Source: Alkalibacillus almallahensis (GTDB lineage: Bacteria; Bacillota; Bacilli; Bacillales; Alkalibacillaceae). Taken from it: 64,000 nucleotides of DNA. The stretch lies in the NCBI RefSeq assembly GCF_011761495.1, contig NZ_JAASRU010000006.1, positions 1 through 64,000 on the forward strand. The letters are read 5' to 3'. Below the pieces are notes generated by a model. It saw only the letters and a program-made list of their open reading frames with translations, did not search any database and was not told where the DNA came from. The translations under genes and the position numbers were made by a program. Shown piece after piece: positions 53,617-62,408 of this stretch; the first letter of the stretch is position 1; the number at the start of each line of letters is the position of its first letter.

Positions 53617-55080
53617 TTATTGCTTTTTAATAGTTTCAACTAACTCATCATATTTAGGACTATTCAAGAAGTTTTCTACTGAAATATGATAAGCACCTGG
53701 CATTTTCGTTCTAGCACGATCAGTAAGGTCTTTATGCGTGATAATAATATCAGCATCACCAGGCAATTCATTAATGGCTGTATTATTTACCTCAATACCT
53801 TCAATGTCAGCTTTTTTGAATTTGTCTTTTAAGAGCGAAGCGCCCATCGCACTTGAGCCCATACCTGCATCACACGCAAAGATGACTTTATTAACGTTCT
53901 CAGGCACTTCAGCAGGCTCCTCTTCGGATTGATGGTCTTCGTTTGTTTCATCAGATTGAGCTGATTGTTGATCTTGTTTTAACTGTCCAGAGACCGAACT
54001 CTCTTTACCTTTAAGTGATTCCATTTGGTTAGTTGCATTCTCTAACTCTTCAGAGCCATCAGTCTTACTCGCTTTCAGAATAACAGAAGCAATTAAGAAT
54101 GAAACAGCTGCTGCAACAATCACACCTAATAAGACACCTAAATGATCACCTCTAGGAGTCATTGCCATTAAAGCAAAAATACTACCTGGAGATGGCGTTG
54201 CTGTTAAACCAACATCCATGATACTAAAGGTGAATACACCACTTACACCACCAGCTACTACCGCTAATAACAATGATGGTTTCATTAAAATATAAGGGAA
54301 ATAGATTTCATGAATACCGCCAAAGAATTGGATAATAGTCGCACCAGAGGCAGAACTTCTTGCCATTCCTGTACCAAACACAACAAATGCTAGTAAAACA
54401 CCTAAACCAGGTCCTGGGTTCGTTTCTAATAAGAAGAGAATAGACTTCCCGGTTTCAGATGATTCTTCTAAACCTAACGGGCTTAAAATACCGTGGTTTA
54501 TCGCATTGTTTAAGAACAGAACTTTACCTGGTTCAATAATGATATTCGCCAATGGCAATAATCCTGCATTCACTAACACTTCAACGCCTGATGCTAACAC
54601 TTGGTTTAATGCAGAAACTAATGGGCCAAAGACTTTCAATGCCAATCCTGCTAATATTGCACCTAATATACCTGCTGAGAAGTTATTATAAAGCATTTCA
54701 AATCCTGAGCGAATACGATGTTGAAACGCCTCGTCCATTTTACGAGTGATATAACCACCGAGTGGACCTAGGATCATAGCACCTAAGAGCATGGTAATGT
54801 CTGTACCCACAACAGCACCAATTGTCGCTGTTGCACCAACTACGCCACCTCGGCCACCGTGTATCATTTTACCGCCGGTATAACCAATTAAAAGCGGTAA
54901 TAAATAGGTGATCATCGGTCCTACGAGCTGAGCCAATGATTCATTTGGAATCCAACCGTCCGGAATGAATAAGGCCGTGATTAAGCCCCATGCAATAAAA
55001 GCTGCGATGTTCGGCATAATCATACCACTTAAATAACTACCGAAACGTTGAATCTTTTCGCGCACACTATTTTGTGCCAT
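53617..55080 (-). CDS. mtlA: Mannitol PTS enzyme IICB
   Basis: A 487-residue permease. The membrane IIC domain covers about residues 1-340 (GSYLSGMIMPNIAAFIAWGLITALF; GGIHEIYFPYILMKP), then an acidic Gln/Glu-rich linker, and a IIB domain with phospho-Cys in IFACDAGMGSSAMGAS. It takes up and phosphorylates mannitol. IIA is separate (mtlF). Confidence 0.96.
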   Translation of the reverse strand: MAQNSVREKIQRFGSYLSGMIMPNIAAFIAWGLITALFIPDGWIPNESLAQLVGPMITYLLPLLIGYTGGKMIHGGRGGVVGATATIGAVVGTDITMLLGAMILGPLGGYITRKMDEAFQHRIRSGFEMLYNNFSAGILGAILAGLALKVFGPLVSALNQVLASGVEVLVNAGLLPLANIIIEPGKVLFLNNAINHGILSPLGLEESSETGKSILFLLETNPGPGLGVLLAFVVFGTGMARSSASGATIIQFFGGIHEIYFPYILMKPSLLLAVVAGGVSGVFTFSIMDVGLTATPSPGSIFALMAMTPRGDHLGVLLGVIVAAAVSFLIASVILKASKTDGSEELENATNQMESLKGKESSVSGQLKQDQQSAQSDETNEDHQSEEEPAEVPENVNKVIFACDAGMGSSAMGASLLKDKFKKADIEGIEVNNTAINELPGDADIIITHKDLTDRARTKMPGAYHISVENFLNSPKYDELVETIKKQ

Positions 55081-55145
55081 ACTTTTTCCTCCTCAAGTTA
55101 CTTATAAAATGATTTTAACTGAATCTAATATGATTGCTAATGTCT

Positions 55146-55174
55146 ATGGTAAAGCGTTTTCATTACCTTCACAA
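55146..55174 (-). promoter_or_regulatory. mtlA promoter with cre-like site
   Basis: On the minus strand TTGTGA, 17-bp spacer, TACCAT. The spacer and -10 region hold TGAAAACGCTTTAC (55149-55162), matching the cre consensus TGWAANCGNTNWCA in 12 of 14 positions, so CcpA would block the promoter. Confidence 0.65.
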
Positions 55175-55193
55175 TCTTCTCTTAAAGCATTTT

Positions 55194-55213
55194 TGACAAC
55201 ATGAATGTTGACA
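55194..55213 (-). promoter_or_regulatory. Candidate MtlR operator
   Basis: On the minus strand TGTCAACATTCATGTTGTCA, a near-perfect inverted repeat centred about 30 bp upstream of the -35 box, a fitting place for an activator. Confidence 0.5.
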
Positions 55214-55216
55214 CCA

Positions 55217-55249
55217 TTAAAAAAGTACAGGTCTAGACCTGTACTTTTA
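55217..55249 (-). terminator. Terminator after the FMN reductase gene
   Basis: AAAAGTACAGGTCTAGACCTGTACTTTT, split as two perfect halves AAAAGTACAGGTCT and AGACCTGTACTTTT, with extra T on the minus strand. Confidence 0.85.
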
Positions 55250-55283
55250 GGGGAAATATCTATCAATTTCATCATTTAGCAAC

Positions 55284-55847
55284 TTAAGAGTATAAATGAT
55301 CGCCTTCTTTAATCGCCTGACTCATCGGTAAATAATGTGAAAATACACGAGCCATTTCATAAATGCGATGTTTTACACCTTCCGCAATTAATTCATTAGT
55401 ATGGGAGAATTGAGACGAATCGGTATAGACATAATTAGGCGTGATTAAACACTTAAAGTAATCAAAAACAGGTTTCAGTTGGTTCTCGATCACTAAATGA
55501 TGTTGTACCGTTCCACCATTCGCCATAAGTGAGACGGGTTTGTAGCGCATCGATTGAGGTGACACAAGATCGAGAGCATTTTTTAGCGAACCTGGAATAG
55601 ACCCTTGGAAAATAGGCGTCGCCACAATAAAACCATCCGCTTCTTCCAATTTTTTAATCAACGATTGTGTCACTTCAGAATAATCTTCTAATCCCCGCCC
55701 GTCTGCAAAATCGACAGGATATTGTTCTAAATCTATAGATTCAATTTCAATTTCGTTTGATATATTTTTTAAATGTTGCTCCGCTTCTAATAAAAGCGTC
55801 TTTGTCTTTGAGCCAACCATAGTTCCATTCAATAATACAACTTTCAC
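55284..55847 (-). CDS. NADPH-dependent FMN reductase
   Basis: A 187-residue flavodoxin-like reductase. It begins VVLLNGTMVGSKTKTLL (phosphate-binding loop) and has the motif GFIVATPIFQGSIPGSLKNALD. It reduces FMN or a related flavin or azo or quinone substrate. The start is GTG with GGGAGGGG upstream; the longer reading runs through the SD. Confidence 0.88.
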   Translation of the reverse strand: MKVVLLNGTMVGSKTKTLLLEAEQHLKNISNEIEIESIDLEQYPVDFADGRGLEDYSEVTQSLIKKLEEADGFIVATPIFQGSIPGSLKNALDLVSPQSMRYKPVSLMANGGTVQHHLVIENQLKPVFDYFKCLITPNYVYTDSSQFSHTNELIAEGVKHRIYEMARVFSHYLPMSQAIKEGDHLYS

Positions 55848-55975
55848 TAATACCCCTCCCATTAGGATCTTGACTTTATTTTAACCCTTTGTGACAGCCT
55901 TTTCAAATTGATGAAATAGTGCTTTTAGTCTGTTTGTTAAAAATTTTTAGATTCTTTTCAGGCATGTCATCAAAC

Positions 55976-56030
55976 TGTTATACATTTGTACAAGCACTGT
56001 GATTGACCTGTTACTTGTAACTGTTATACT
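55976..56030 (+). promoter_or_regulatory. Promoter of the 3D-domain gene with a WalR-like box
   Basis: TTGACC, 16-bp spacer, TATACT. TGTTAT-N5-TGTACA (55976-55992) upstream resembles the WalR box TGTWAH-N5-TGTWAH with one mismatch. Such boxes control wall-turnover genes such as yocH in B. subtilis. Confidence 0.45.
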
Positions 56031-56098
56031 ACCCCTCGGGCTCAAAAAAGAAAACCAAAGTCCTATTGTCAATTTGTTCAATTTACGGAGGTATGAAC

Positions 56099-56797
56099 AT
56101 GAATAAAACTATTGTACTAATGCTTGGTGCAGGGATCCTGATTGCCACTCTATTAGTAGCATTTGATTCTAATATAAAAGACGCTAATTCAAGCCAAGAT
56201 ACAGATGCAGAAAACACAGAAGAAACAGATTCATCGAAGACAAGCTCAAATAACTACCAAGCCATTTCAACACATCTCTCATCAAAAGAGAGCATTACTG
56301 TTGTGAAATCAGAATCTAAAACAAAAGTAGCTAACAAACAATCTAGTAATCAAGCTGATAACGAAGAAAAAGAATCAAAACAAAACAATGAGCAACAATC
56401 TCAAGAGTCAAACCAAAATAATAACCAAGAACAACAAACACAAGAAACAAAGCAACAAGATAATTCTGGTGAGGTTCAACATGTCAGTGAATCCAATGAT
56501 GTGAAAGAAAGAATGTATATGGAAGCAACTGCTTACACAGCATATTGTGATGGTTGCAGTGGTATAACAAAAACAGGTATAGACCTACGTGCTAATCCAA
56601 ATCAAAAAGTCATTGCCGTTGATCCGAACATCATTCCATTAGGGGCTAAAGTCTGGGTTGAAGGCTATGGTACAGCTATAGCAGGAGATACAGGCGGCGC
56701 CATAAAAGGTAACCGCATTGATGTGTTTATGGCTAACGAAGCAGATGCGAACCGATTCGGAAGAAGACAAGTTCAAATCAAGATATTAGAATACTAA
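56099..56797 (+). CDS. 3D-domain cell-wall protein
   Basis: A 232-residue protein. An N-terminal membrane helix (IVLMLGAGILIATLLVAF) is followed by about 120 residues of low-complexity Gln/Asn/Ser/Glu linker and a C-terminal 3D domain: MEATAYTAYCDGCSGITKTG, VIAVDPNIIPLG and AGDTGGAIKGNRIDVF with the three Asp. 3D domains resemble lytic transglycosylase MltA and occur in wall hydrolases. The start is the second of two ATGs after GGAGGT. Confidence 0.9.
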   Translation: MNKTIVLMLGAGILIATLLVAFDSNIKDANSSQDTDAENTEETDSSKTSSNNYQAISTHLSSKESITVVKSESKTKVANKQSSNQADNEEKESKQNNEQQSQESNQNNNQEQQTQETKQQDNSGEVQHVSESNDVKERMYMEATAYTAYCDGCSGITKTGIDLRANPNQKVIAVDPNIIPLGAKVWVEGYGTAIAGDTGGAIKGNRIDVFMANEADANRFGRRQVQIKILEY

Positions 56798-56803
56798 TGA
56801 ACG

Positions 56804-56844
56804 TAGCCAGTTAAGGAATCGATTTCTTAACTGGTTTTATTTTT
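56804..56844 (+). terminator. Terminator after the 3D-domain gene
   Basis: AGCCAGTTAAG pairs with CTTAACTGGTT, followed by TTATTTTT. Confidence 0.88.
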
Positions 56845-56871
56845 ATGCTATTTATTATTCATGTGACTTAG

Positions 56872-56945
56872 TTCAACTTTGAAGAAGCTTGATTCATCTT
56901 TTGGGGTGGTTGATTCAACTTTTAAGGTTCTTGATTCAAAAAAAG
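56872..56945 (+). repeat. Degenerate tandem repeat with an exact 21-bp period
   Basis: TTCA starts at 56872, 56893, 56914 and 56935, each 21 bases apart. Units read TTCAACTTTGAAGAAG, TTCATCTTTTGGGGTG and TTCAACTTTTAAGGTT, each ending in CTTGA or GTTGA. It lies between two terminators in the convergent gap of the 3D-domain and ohr genes. Confidence 0.75.
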
Positions 56946-56973
56946 GTCTGTGGCTCGAACAGCCACAGACCTT
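56936..56973 (-). terminator. Terminator after ohr
   Basis: AAGGTCTGTGGCT pairs with AGCCACAGACCTT around CGAAC, followed on the minus strand by a T run. Confidence 0.9.
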
Positions 56974-56987
56974 CTTATTACACATTT

Positions 56988-57404
56988 TTATTTAACAACC
57001 GCTTCTAACTCTACATCAATGTTATCGCGCGTTGCTTTAGAGTATGGACAAACTTTATGCGCTTCTTTCATCAATTCGTCCGCTTCATCTTGAGAAACAC
57101 CACTAATTTCAGAAATCAGTTTCACACCAACTTTGAAGCCACCATCAGATTCATCTTTCATGAAACTAACTTCACCGTGTGTTGTTGATTCAATGTCTTT
57201 CTTTTGATTCTTAGCAACTAAGTTAAGAGCCCCGTCATAGCATGCTGCATAACCGGCTGCGAATAATTGTTCAGGGTTTGTCCCTGTTTCATCCGTATTC
57301 TCTGTCGGCATAACTACGTTTAAATCAATCACGCCATCTTCTGACTTAACGTGACCACCACGTCCGCCTTGTGCTGTTGCTTTTGTTGTAAATAAATGAC
57401 TCAT
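56988..57404 (-). CDS. ohr: Organic hydroperoxide resistance protein (Ohr/OsmC)
   Basis: A 138-residue thiol peroxidase. The two redox cysteines are in GYAACYDGALN and HKVCPYSKATR, and GGRGGHVKSEDGVIDLNVVMP is typical of the Ohr branch. It reduces organic and fatty-acid hydroperoxides. No ohrR is adjacent. A GGGTAT lies upstream (57441-57446) but without a matching SigB -35. Confidence 0.94.
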   Translation of the reverse strand: MSHLFTTKATAQGGRGGHVKSEDGVIDLNVVMPTENTDETGTNPEQLFAAGYAACYDGALNLVAKNQKKDIESTTHGEVSFMKDESDGGFKVGVKLISEISGVSQDEADELMKEAHKVCPYSKATRDNIDVELEAVVK

Positions 57405-57479
57405 ATTTAAACACTCCTTTATATAAAGTCTATCTAATCTATACCCGAAAAATCAAATTTTCATGCATGCAATATTATA

Positions 57480-59531
57480 TTAATTTAATAATTTTTCTTG
57501 ATAGGAAGTATTCCAGTCCATCAATTCATGAGCTGAGATCGGCTTTCCGAAATAGAAACCTTGAATTTCGTCAGCAGAGGTTTGTCTAATAATATCAAGC
57601 TCTTCAACTTCTTCAACACCCTCAATAACAACACCAAGGGATAAAGTTGAACCGAGATCAATCACCTCCGTTAAAAATTGTTGAGCTAATGAGTCTTCTA
57701 TAACCCCTTCTAAAAAGGACTTATCAATTTTCATCTTATCGATTGGGAGTTTACGCAAATAAGTTAACGATGAAAAACCTGTCCCAAAGTCGTCTAAAGC
57801 AATCGTTGCTCCTAATTCACGCAGGCTTTTCATTGTCATGAGTGCCACTTTTTCCTCTTCAATTATACTTGATTCTGTGATTTCAAATTCTAGTAAACTT
57901 GGATTAACCTGATATTTCTCAATAATACGTTCAACATCAACAACAAAGGTATCTTCTATAAGTGTTCGGTTTGATAAATTAATAGCCACTTTACCCACAT
58001 CAAATCCTGCCCACTGCCATTCCTTGATTTGTTTACAAACATGTTCGATAAGCCATAATGTAATAGGATGAATGTCGCCTGTTTTTTCTGCAATCGGAAT
58101 AAATTGTCCTGGCGAAATAAACCCAAGTTGTCGATCATTCCAGCGTATTAAAGCTTCAACTCCAATGAAATCGTTGCTATGATTCGCAATTTTTGGTTGA
58201 TACTTCACGACTAGTTCTTCATCATATTCAATTAAACGTAATCGTTCCAATAGTTTTTCTCGGAGACCTTCGCTGTGTGTTGTACCTTGGTAAAATGCAA
58301 AATCATTAATTAAATCCAAGCCCTTTGTATTAATGACAGCATAAGCCTGATCGACTAATTCTAATGCATCTTTCGTTGTTTTTGGTTTAGATGCCAAAGC
58401 TACACTAACATTAAGTCCTGCAACAGTCTCACTTTGACATCGATTAATTAAGTCTTTAGAGAAAACTCCTAATTTTTTTGATATAGTAAATTCACTAGCA
58501 ATGACACCGATTTTTTGATTACTAATTCGATAAATTAAAAATTCACGTCTAGAGAATATCTGTCGATAGGCTTGTTTAATTAAATCAATTAAAACTTTGA
58601 TTGTTTCATCACCTTGTTGATAACTATACTTATTATTAATTGTATCGAGATCATGTAGATGAATGACCGCAAGACCAATCTCATTCATATTCTTAAATTG
58701 ATTCATTTGTTGATTAAAAACTTTACGGTTAGGTAGATTGGTCAATGGATCGTATAATTCCAGTCGCCTTTTTAATTGACGGTCAAACATAGTACTAAAT
58801 ATTGAGAAAAAGACGATAGCCAACACACCCACTACAACACTCGAGATGAGAATACCAAACAGTTCATGCGTCCCTTGAGCCTCTAGAACTACAGGATCTG
58901 CCTCAAATGACGTCGCATACATACCCGTATAATGCATACTAGATATCCCGAAACCTAATAAACTCGCAATCGCCACTTTATTAAGAAACTTCATGCGTTC
59001 AGGTTGGTTAATCAATATGAGAAGCGCAATTAATGAAATAGCTACCGCTAGTATGATAGAGAGAAAGACATAGCCAGCATGATAGTCCATGGTGACATTA
59101 GGTATTCGCATCGCTTCCATACCTAAATAATGCATAGATGCAATCCCTATCCCCATAATCATAGCAGCGATCAGCATATGTAAGTACTTACGCTTACGGT
59201 AATAAACCATCCAAAAAGCTAATAATGCAGCAAAAATCGCTGGCAAAACGGACAAAATGGTTAATATAGGATCATACGTCATCGGCACGCCTAATTGATA
59301 AGCGCTCATGGCAATAAAGTGCATCGACCAAATACCAGCTCCCATCGTCAATGACGCTAAACCAATCCAAAAATAAGGATGAATTAGACCACTATGATAT
59401 AAACGCTCATTTAAGGACAATGCTGCATAAGAGGCAATAATCGCAATCAGAATTGATAAACTTACTAAAAACTGATTGTATGTACCATTGATTGTTACTG
59501 TCATGATCAAATTATAGTCTAATAAACCCAT
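57480..59531 (-). CDS. MHYT sensor with degenerate GGDEF and EAL domains
   Basis: A 683-residue membrane protein. Residues about 1-230 hold seven helices with the MHYT motifs MHFIAM, MHYLGM and MHYTGM, thought to bind copper and sense a gas. The GGDEF domain is degenerate: YDPLTNLPNRKVF is kept but the active-site loop reads ISNQKIG. The EAL domain is intact (GVEALIRW, INLSNR, DDFGTGFSSLTYL, MKIDKSF, QGFYFGKP), so it is likely a c-di-GMP phosphodiesterase. The start has GAGGAAT upstream. Confidence 0.93.
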   Translation of the reverse strand: MGLLDYNLIMTVTINGTYNQFLVSLSILIAIIASYAALSLNERLYHSGLIHPYFWIGLASLTMGAGIWSMHFIAMSAYQLGVPMTYDPILTILSVLPAIFAALLAFWMVYYRKRKYLHMLIAAMIMGIGIASMHYLGMEAMRIPNVTMDYHAGYVFLSIILAVAISLIALLILINQPERMKFLNKVAIASLLGFGISSMHYTGMYATSFEADPVVLEAQGTHELFGILISSVVVGVLAIVFFSIFSTMFDRQLKRRLELYDPLTNLPNRKVFNQQMNQFKNMNEIGLAVIHLHDLDTINNKYSYQQGDETIKVLIDLIKQAYRQIFSRREFLIYRISNQKIGVIASEFTISKKLGVFSKDLINRCQSETVAGLNVSVALASKPKTTKDALELVDQAYAVINTKGLDLINDFAFYQGTTHSEGLREKLLERLRLIEYDEELVVKYQPKIANHSNDFIGVEALIRWNDRQLGFISPGQFIPIAEKTGDIHPITLWLIEHVCKQIKEWQWAGFDVGKVAINLSNRTLIEDTFVVDVERIIEKYQVNPSLLEFEITESSIIEEEKVALMTMKSLRELGATIALDDFGTGFSSLTYLRKLPIDKMKIDKSFLEGVIEDSLAQQFLTEVIDLGSTLSLGVVIEGVEEVEELDIIRQTSADEIQGFYFGKPISAHELMDWNTSYQEKLLN

Positions 59532-59670
59532 CTAATATTCCTCACAATTTCTTGTAACATCTATCCATATTTTAATACAGTTAAGACAAAATGACTATGA
59601 TATTTCGACAAAATTCGTAACATTAACTGCACCACTACATGCTTTACCTGTCGCCACTTGATTTTAGCCA

Positions 59671-59704
59671 ATAAAAAAGACAGCAAACTAAACCGTTCGC
59701 TGCC
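59671..59704 (-). terminator. Terminator after aarF
   Basis: On the minus strand GGCAGCGAAC pairs with GTTTGCTGTC (with G-U pairs), followed by TTTTTT. Confidence 0.75.
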
Positions 59705-59724
59705 ATTAACTTTCTAATATTAAT

Positions 59725-61404
59725 TTAAAACCTGCCTGACCTCATAATTGAATATAACATCCAAAGAAACATTAATAATGCTATCACAAACCCAATTTCA
59801 ATCGCAGGAATACTCCAAACCATGGAATGTTGTTCGTTTAATGCAGAACCAATCATTAACCCGACCATAATCAAACTAAACGCTAATAACACAATACTGA
59901 ATGATAATCGATTACTCACTTGATCTAATTTCCGCATAAATGTGTCTGCTTTAGAGAAATTCATCTCAATCGGAACTTTGCGTTTCTTAGCCATAGCATT
60001 AATCTCTTGTAAGACTTCTGGTAAATCTTCGACAGCCTCTCCATATTCACCTAATTGGTCAAATATCTTCTCAGCTGTTCGTTTCGGGTTGTACTTTTGA
60101 CGAAGTAAGTCTCGCCCGTATGGCTCAGCAATCGCAAACATATCCAGATCAGGCGCAAGCGTTTCAATGACTGATTCCATGGTGAACATCGTCTTGCCCA
60201 CTAACGATAAGTCAGGTTGAATATAGATTTGATGTTGCTGAGCAATCTTATACATATCCGTGATCGATTCACCAATGCTAATATCTTTTAATGGGACATC
60301 ATAATACTTGATCATGAGCTGATCAATATCTCTTCTTAGAGACGATTCATCTAGATGATCTGGTGCAATTCCTAGTTTCTTAATTGTCTTCACGATTTTA
60401 TTAGCATCTTGGCGCACAATCGCAATGACCAATGAAGCCAATCTCGATTTCATATCACGGGACAGCCTTCCAACTAACCCAAAATCCATTAAAGCGATTT
60501 GTTGATCTTCAGTTATAAAGAAGTTTCCTTGATGAGGATCCGCATGAAATAATCCATCTTTAAAAATTTGATGATACAGGGCTTGGATCATGTTTTCCGC
60601 AATCGTATCAAGGTCAAAATTCGCTTCTTTCATCTCATCAACTTGGTTTAGCTTATACCCCTCTACAAATTCCATCGTTAACACACGCTTAGAGGAGTAA
60701 TCCCAATAGATATCAGGAATTTTAATTGTATCCCATTCCTCGAATTGCTTGCGCATTAAATCAGCATTTAATCCTTCTGTTTCATAATTAAGTTCATCAA
60801 TAATAGCACTCTTAAATTCTTCTAACACACCTGTAACTTGATACTGCCCGGCCCAATCAAAACGACGTTCAGCACGTTTGGCTAACTCTTCTAAAATTTC
60901 AAGGTCTGTATGTATTTGTTCGAACACGCCTGGCCTACGCACCTTAACCGCAACACGTTGACCATTAGGTAATGTCGCTTCATGTACTTGACCAATAGAC
61001 GCTACACCAATTGGTTCAGGGTTGAATTCATCAAATAAATCTTCAACACGTTCCCCGAAATCTTGCTCGATCATCATTTGAACATCTTCGAATGAAAATG
61101 GTTCTAGCTCATCCTGTAAATAAGACAATTCACGAATGACATCTTTAGGTAATAAATCAGGACGCATACTAGCAATTTGGCCAACCTTAATAAACGTCGG
61201 GCCTAGCTCTTCTAAAAATGACCGTAGTCTCATCCCTAATTGTTGGGATGTTTCACTATGTCGTTGGTTAACATACACGCGACGTGGTAAAGAAAACACT
61301 TGATCAAGCCCTACTTCTTTTACGAAGTATCCAAAGCCATTTCGTGCTAGTGCTGCTGCTATTTCTCTATACCGCCGCATGTGCTTCATTCGTTTACCAA
61401 TCAT
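59725..61404 (-). CDS. ABC1/AarF/UbiB-family atypical kinase
   Basis: A 559-residue protein. The family KxGQ motif is in FIKVGQIASMRPDLLP, the Ala-rich loop equivalent in ASIGQVHEATL, then VAVKVRRPG, FHADPHQGNF and LMDFGLVG. Two C-terminal helices anchor it in the membrane. UbiB proteins act in quinone or lipid metabolism; the role in Bacilli is unclear. It follows the phasin-like gene and is probably co-transcribed. Confidence 0.92.
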   Translation of the reverse strand: MIGKRMKHMRRYREIAAALARNGFGYFVKEVGLDQVFSLPRRVYVNQRHSETSQQLGMRLRSFLEELGPTFIKVGQIASMRPDLLPKDVIRELSYLQDELEPFSFEDVQMMIEQDFGERVEDLFDEFNPEPIGVASIGQVHEATLPNGQRVAVKVRRPGVFEQIHTDLEILEELAKRAERRFDWAGQYQVTGVLEEFKSAIIDELNYETEGLNADLMRKQFEEWDTIKIPDIYWDYSSKRVLTMEFVEGYKLNQVDEMKEANFDLDTIAENMIQALYHQIFKDGLFHADPHQGNFFITEDQQIALMDFGLVGRLSRDMKSRLASLVIAIVRQDANKIVKTIKKLGIAPDHLDESSLRRDIDQLMIKYYDVPLKDISIGESITDMYKIAQQHQIYIQPDLSLVGKTMFTMESVIETLAPDLDMFAIAEPYGRDLLRQKYNPKRTAEKIFDQLGEYGEAVEDLPEVLQEINAMAKKRKVPIEMNFSKADTFMRKLDQVSNRLSFSIVLLAFSLIMVGLMIGSALNEQHSMVWSIPAIEIGFVIALLMFLWMLYSIMRSGRF

Positions 61405-61426
61405 GGAATGCCTCCATCGCTATTAA

Positions 61427-61735
61427 TTAGGACTCTTCGTTCGTATCATGTTTCGCTTCTAATTCAGCAATACGTTTTTCTAATTGATCATAATCTTCAC
61501 GTGTCGGTATGTTCAATTCATGTAGATACGACTTAAGCTTATCATGAACTTTTTGATCCAGTTCTTCTTGCCGTTGTTCACCTTTTTGACGAACTTCATT
61601 TAATAAATTGGTTAATTCTGATTTGGATAACTCACCTTTATCATACATTTCATCTAATACTTTATCCACTTGCTCTTTACTTGCCTGTGCTAATCCCAAA
61701 CCTAATGATAATCCTTTTTTAAAAGTATCACGCAT
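61427..61735 (-). CDS. Phasin-family-like coiled-coil protein
   Basis: A 102-residue helical protein: KKGLSLGLGLAQASKEQVDKVLDEM, then LSKSELTNLLNEVRQKGEQR, and a C-terminal coiled coil. This pattern matches the PhaF/phasin regulator-like proteins common beside aarF in Bacilli. The link to polyhydroxyalkanoate is doubtful here, since no pha gene is nearby. SD is AGGAGGT. Confidence 0.75.
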   Translation of the reverse strand: MRDTFKKGLSLGLGLAQASKEQVDKVLDEMYDKGELSKSELTNLLNEVRQKGEQRQEELDQKVHDKLKSYLHELNIPTREDYDQLEKRIAELEAKHDTNEES

Positions 61736-61777
61736 AAATTGTACCTCCTAATCGTCCATTTAAGTTCTCATTTACCA

Positions 61778-61803
61778 TTACCCTGAAATTTATTCATAAA
61801 AAC
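61778..61803 (-). promoter_or_regulatory. Candidate SigB promoter before the phasin-like/aarF pair
   Basis: On the minus strand GTTTTT, 14-bp spacer, GGGTAA, about 43 bp before the start codon. The spacer equals that of the rsbV promoter in this window. Confidence 0.5.
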
Positions 61804-61843
61804 TTATGTATATGGAGAGGTTTATATAAAGCCTAGAAGATAC

Positions 61844-61880
61844 AAAAAAAGGTGTGTAGCTAAAGCTACACACCTTTTTA
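61844..61880 (-). terminator. Terminator after the cold-shock gene
   Basis: AAAAGGTGTGTAGC and GCTACACACCTTTT form a 14-bp stem with a four-base loop and T runs. Confidence 0.92.
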
Positions 61881-61889
61881 ATCAGTCTA

Positions 61890-62087
61890 TTACTGAGCAA
61901 CAACGTTTGCTGCTTGTGGTCCACGGTCGCCTTCAACAATTTCGAATTCAACTGTTTGGCCGTCTTCTAATGTTTTGAAACCTTCCGCTTGGATAGCTGA
62001 GAAGTGTACGAATACATCGTCACCGTCTTGGCGCTCGATAAATCCGAAACCTTTTTCTGAATTAAACCATTTAACTGTACCTGTCAT
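61890..62087 (-). CDS. Cold-shock protein (CspB type)
   Basis: A 65-residue nucleic-acid chaperone with RNP1 KGFGFI and RNP2 VFVHFSAI. It starts [15 protein letters not shown] behind AAGGAGG. The long frame upstream is not translated: it corresponds to the 5' leader. Confidence 0.96.
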   Translation of the reverse strand: MTGTVKWFNSEKGFGFIERQDGDDVFVHFSAIQAEGFKTLEDGQTVEFEIVEGDRGPQAANVVAQ

Positions 62088-62293
62088 ATATAATGACCTC
62101 CTTAATTGTGTTGACAAAAATTGAATCTCGTTACTTACGACATCAATTAAGAGAGGCCTTTCAGTAATCATCGATATCAATCATTTGTTCAACTCTTACT
62201 TTACACACTTCTGAACTAAATTGCAACCCCAAACCCTTTAAAATACAAAAACTTTTTTAGAACACCCTATAAAACATGCGTTAATAACACTTT

Positions 62294-62322
62294 ATAACAA
62301 TCATATTACATTTTATTTTCAA
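62294..62322 (-). promoter_or_regulatory. Promoter of the cold-shock gene with a long leader
   Basis: On the minus strand TTGAAA, 17-bp spacer, TGTTAT. It implies a leader of about 200 bases, as for csp mRNAs that are controlled through leader structure. Confidence 0.6.
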
Positions 62323-62335
62323 GCAGGGTTTTGGC

Positions 62336-62364
62336 TTGTACTAGTCTAAACCCTCTGCTACAAT
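62336..62364 (+). promoter_or_regulatory. Promoter of the SurA-N lipoprotein gene
   Basis: TTGTAC, 17-bp spacer, TACAAT, 45 bp before the start codon, back to back with the csp promoter. Confidence 0.7.
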
Positions 62365-62408
62365 TCACTAACGAAACATTTTATAAACAGCAAAGGATGT
62401 GTATTAAC

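Noticed and set aside
56872-56945. CRISPR-like array
   Set aside because: Only four short units without unique spacers.
57441-57446. SigB promoter before ohr
   Set aside because: GGGTAT is present, but no GTTT-like -35 lies 12-15 bp upstream.
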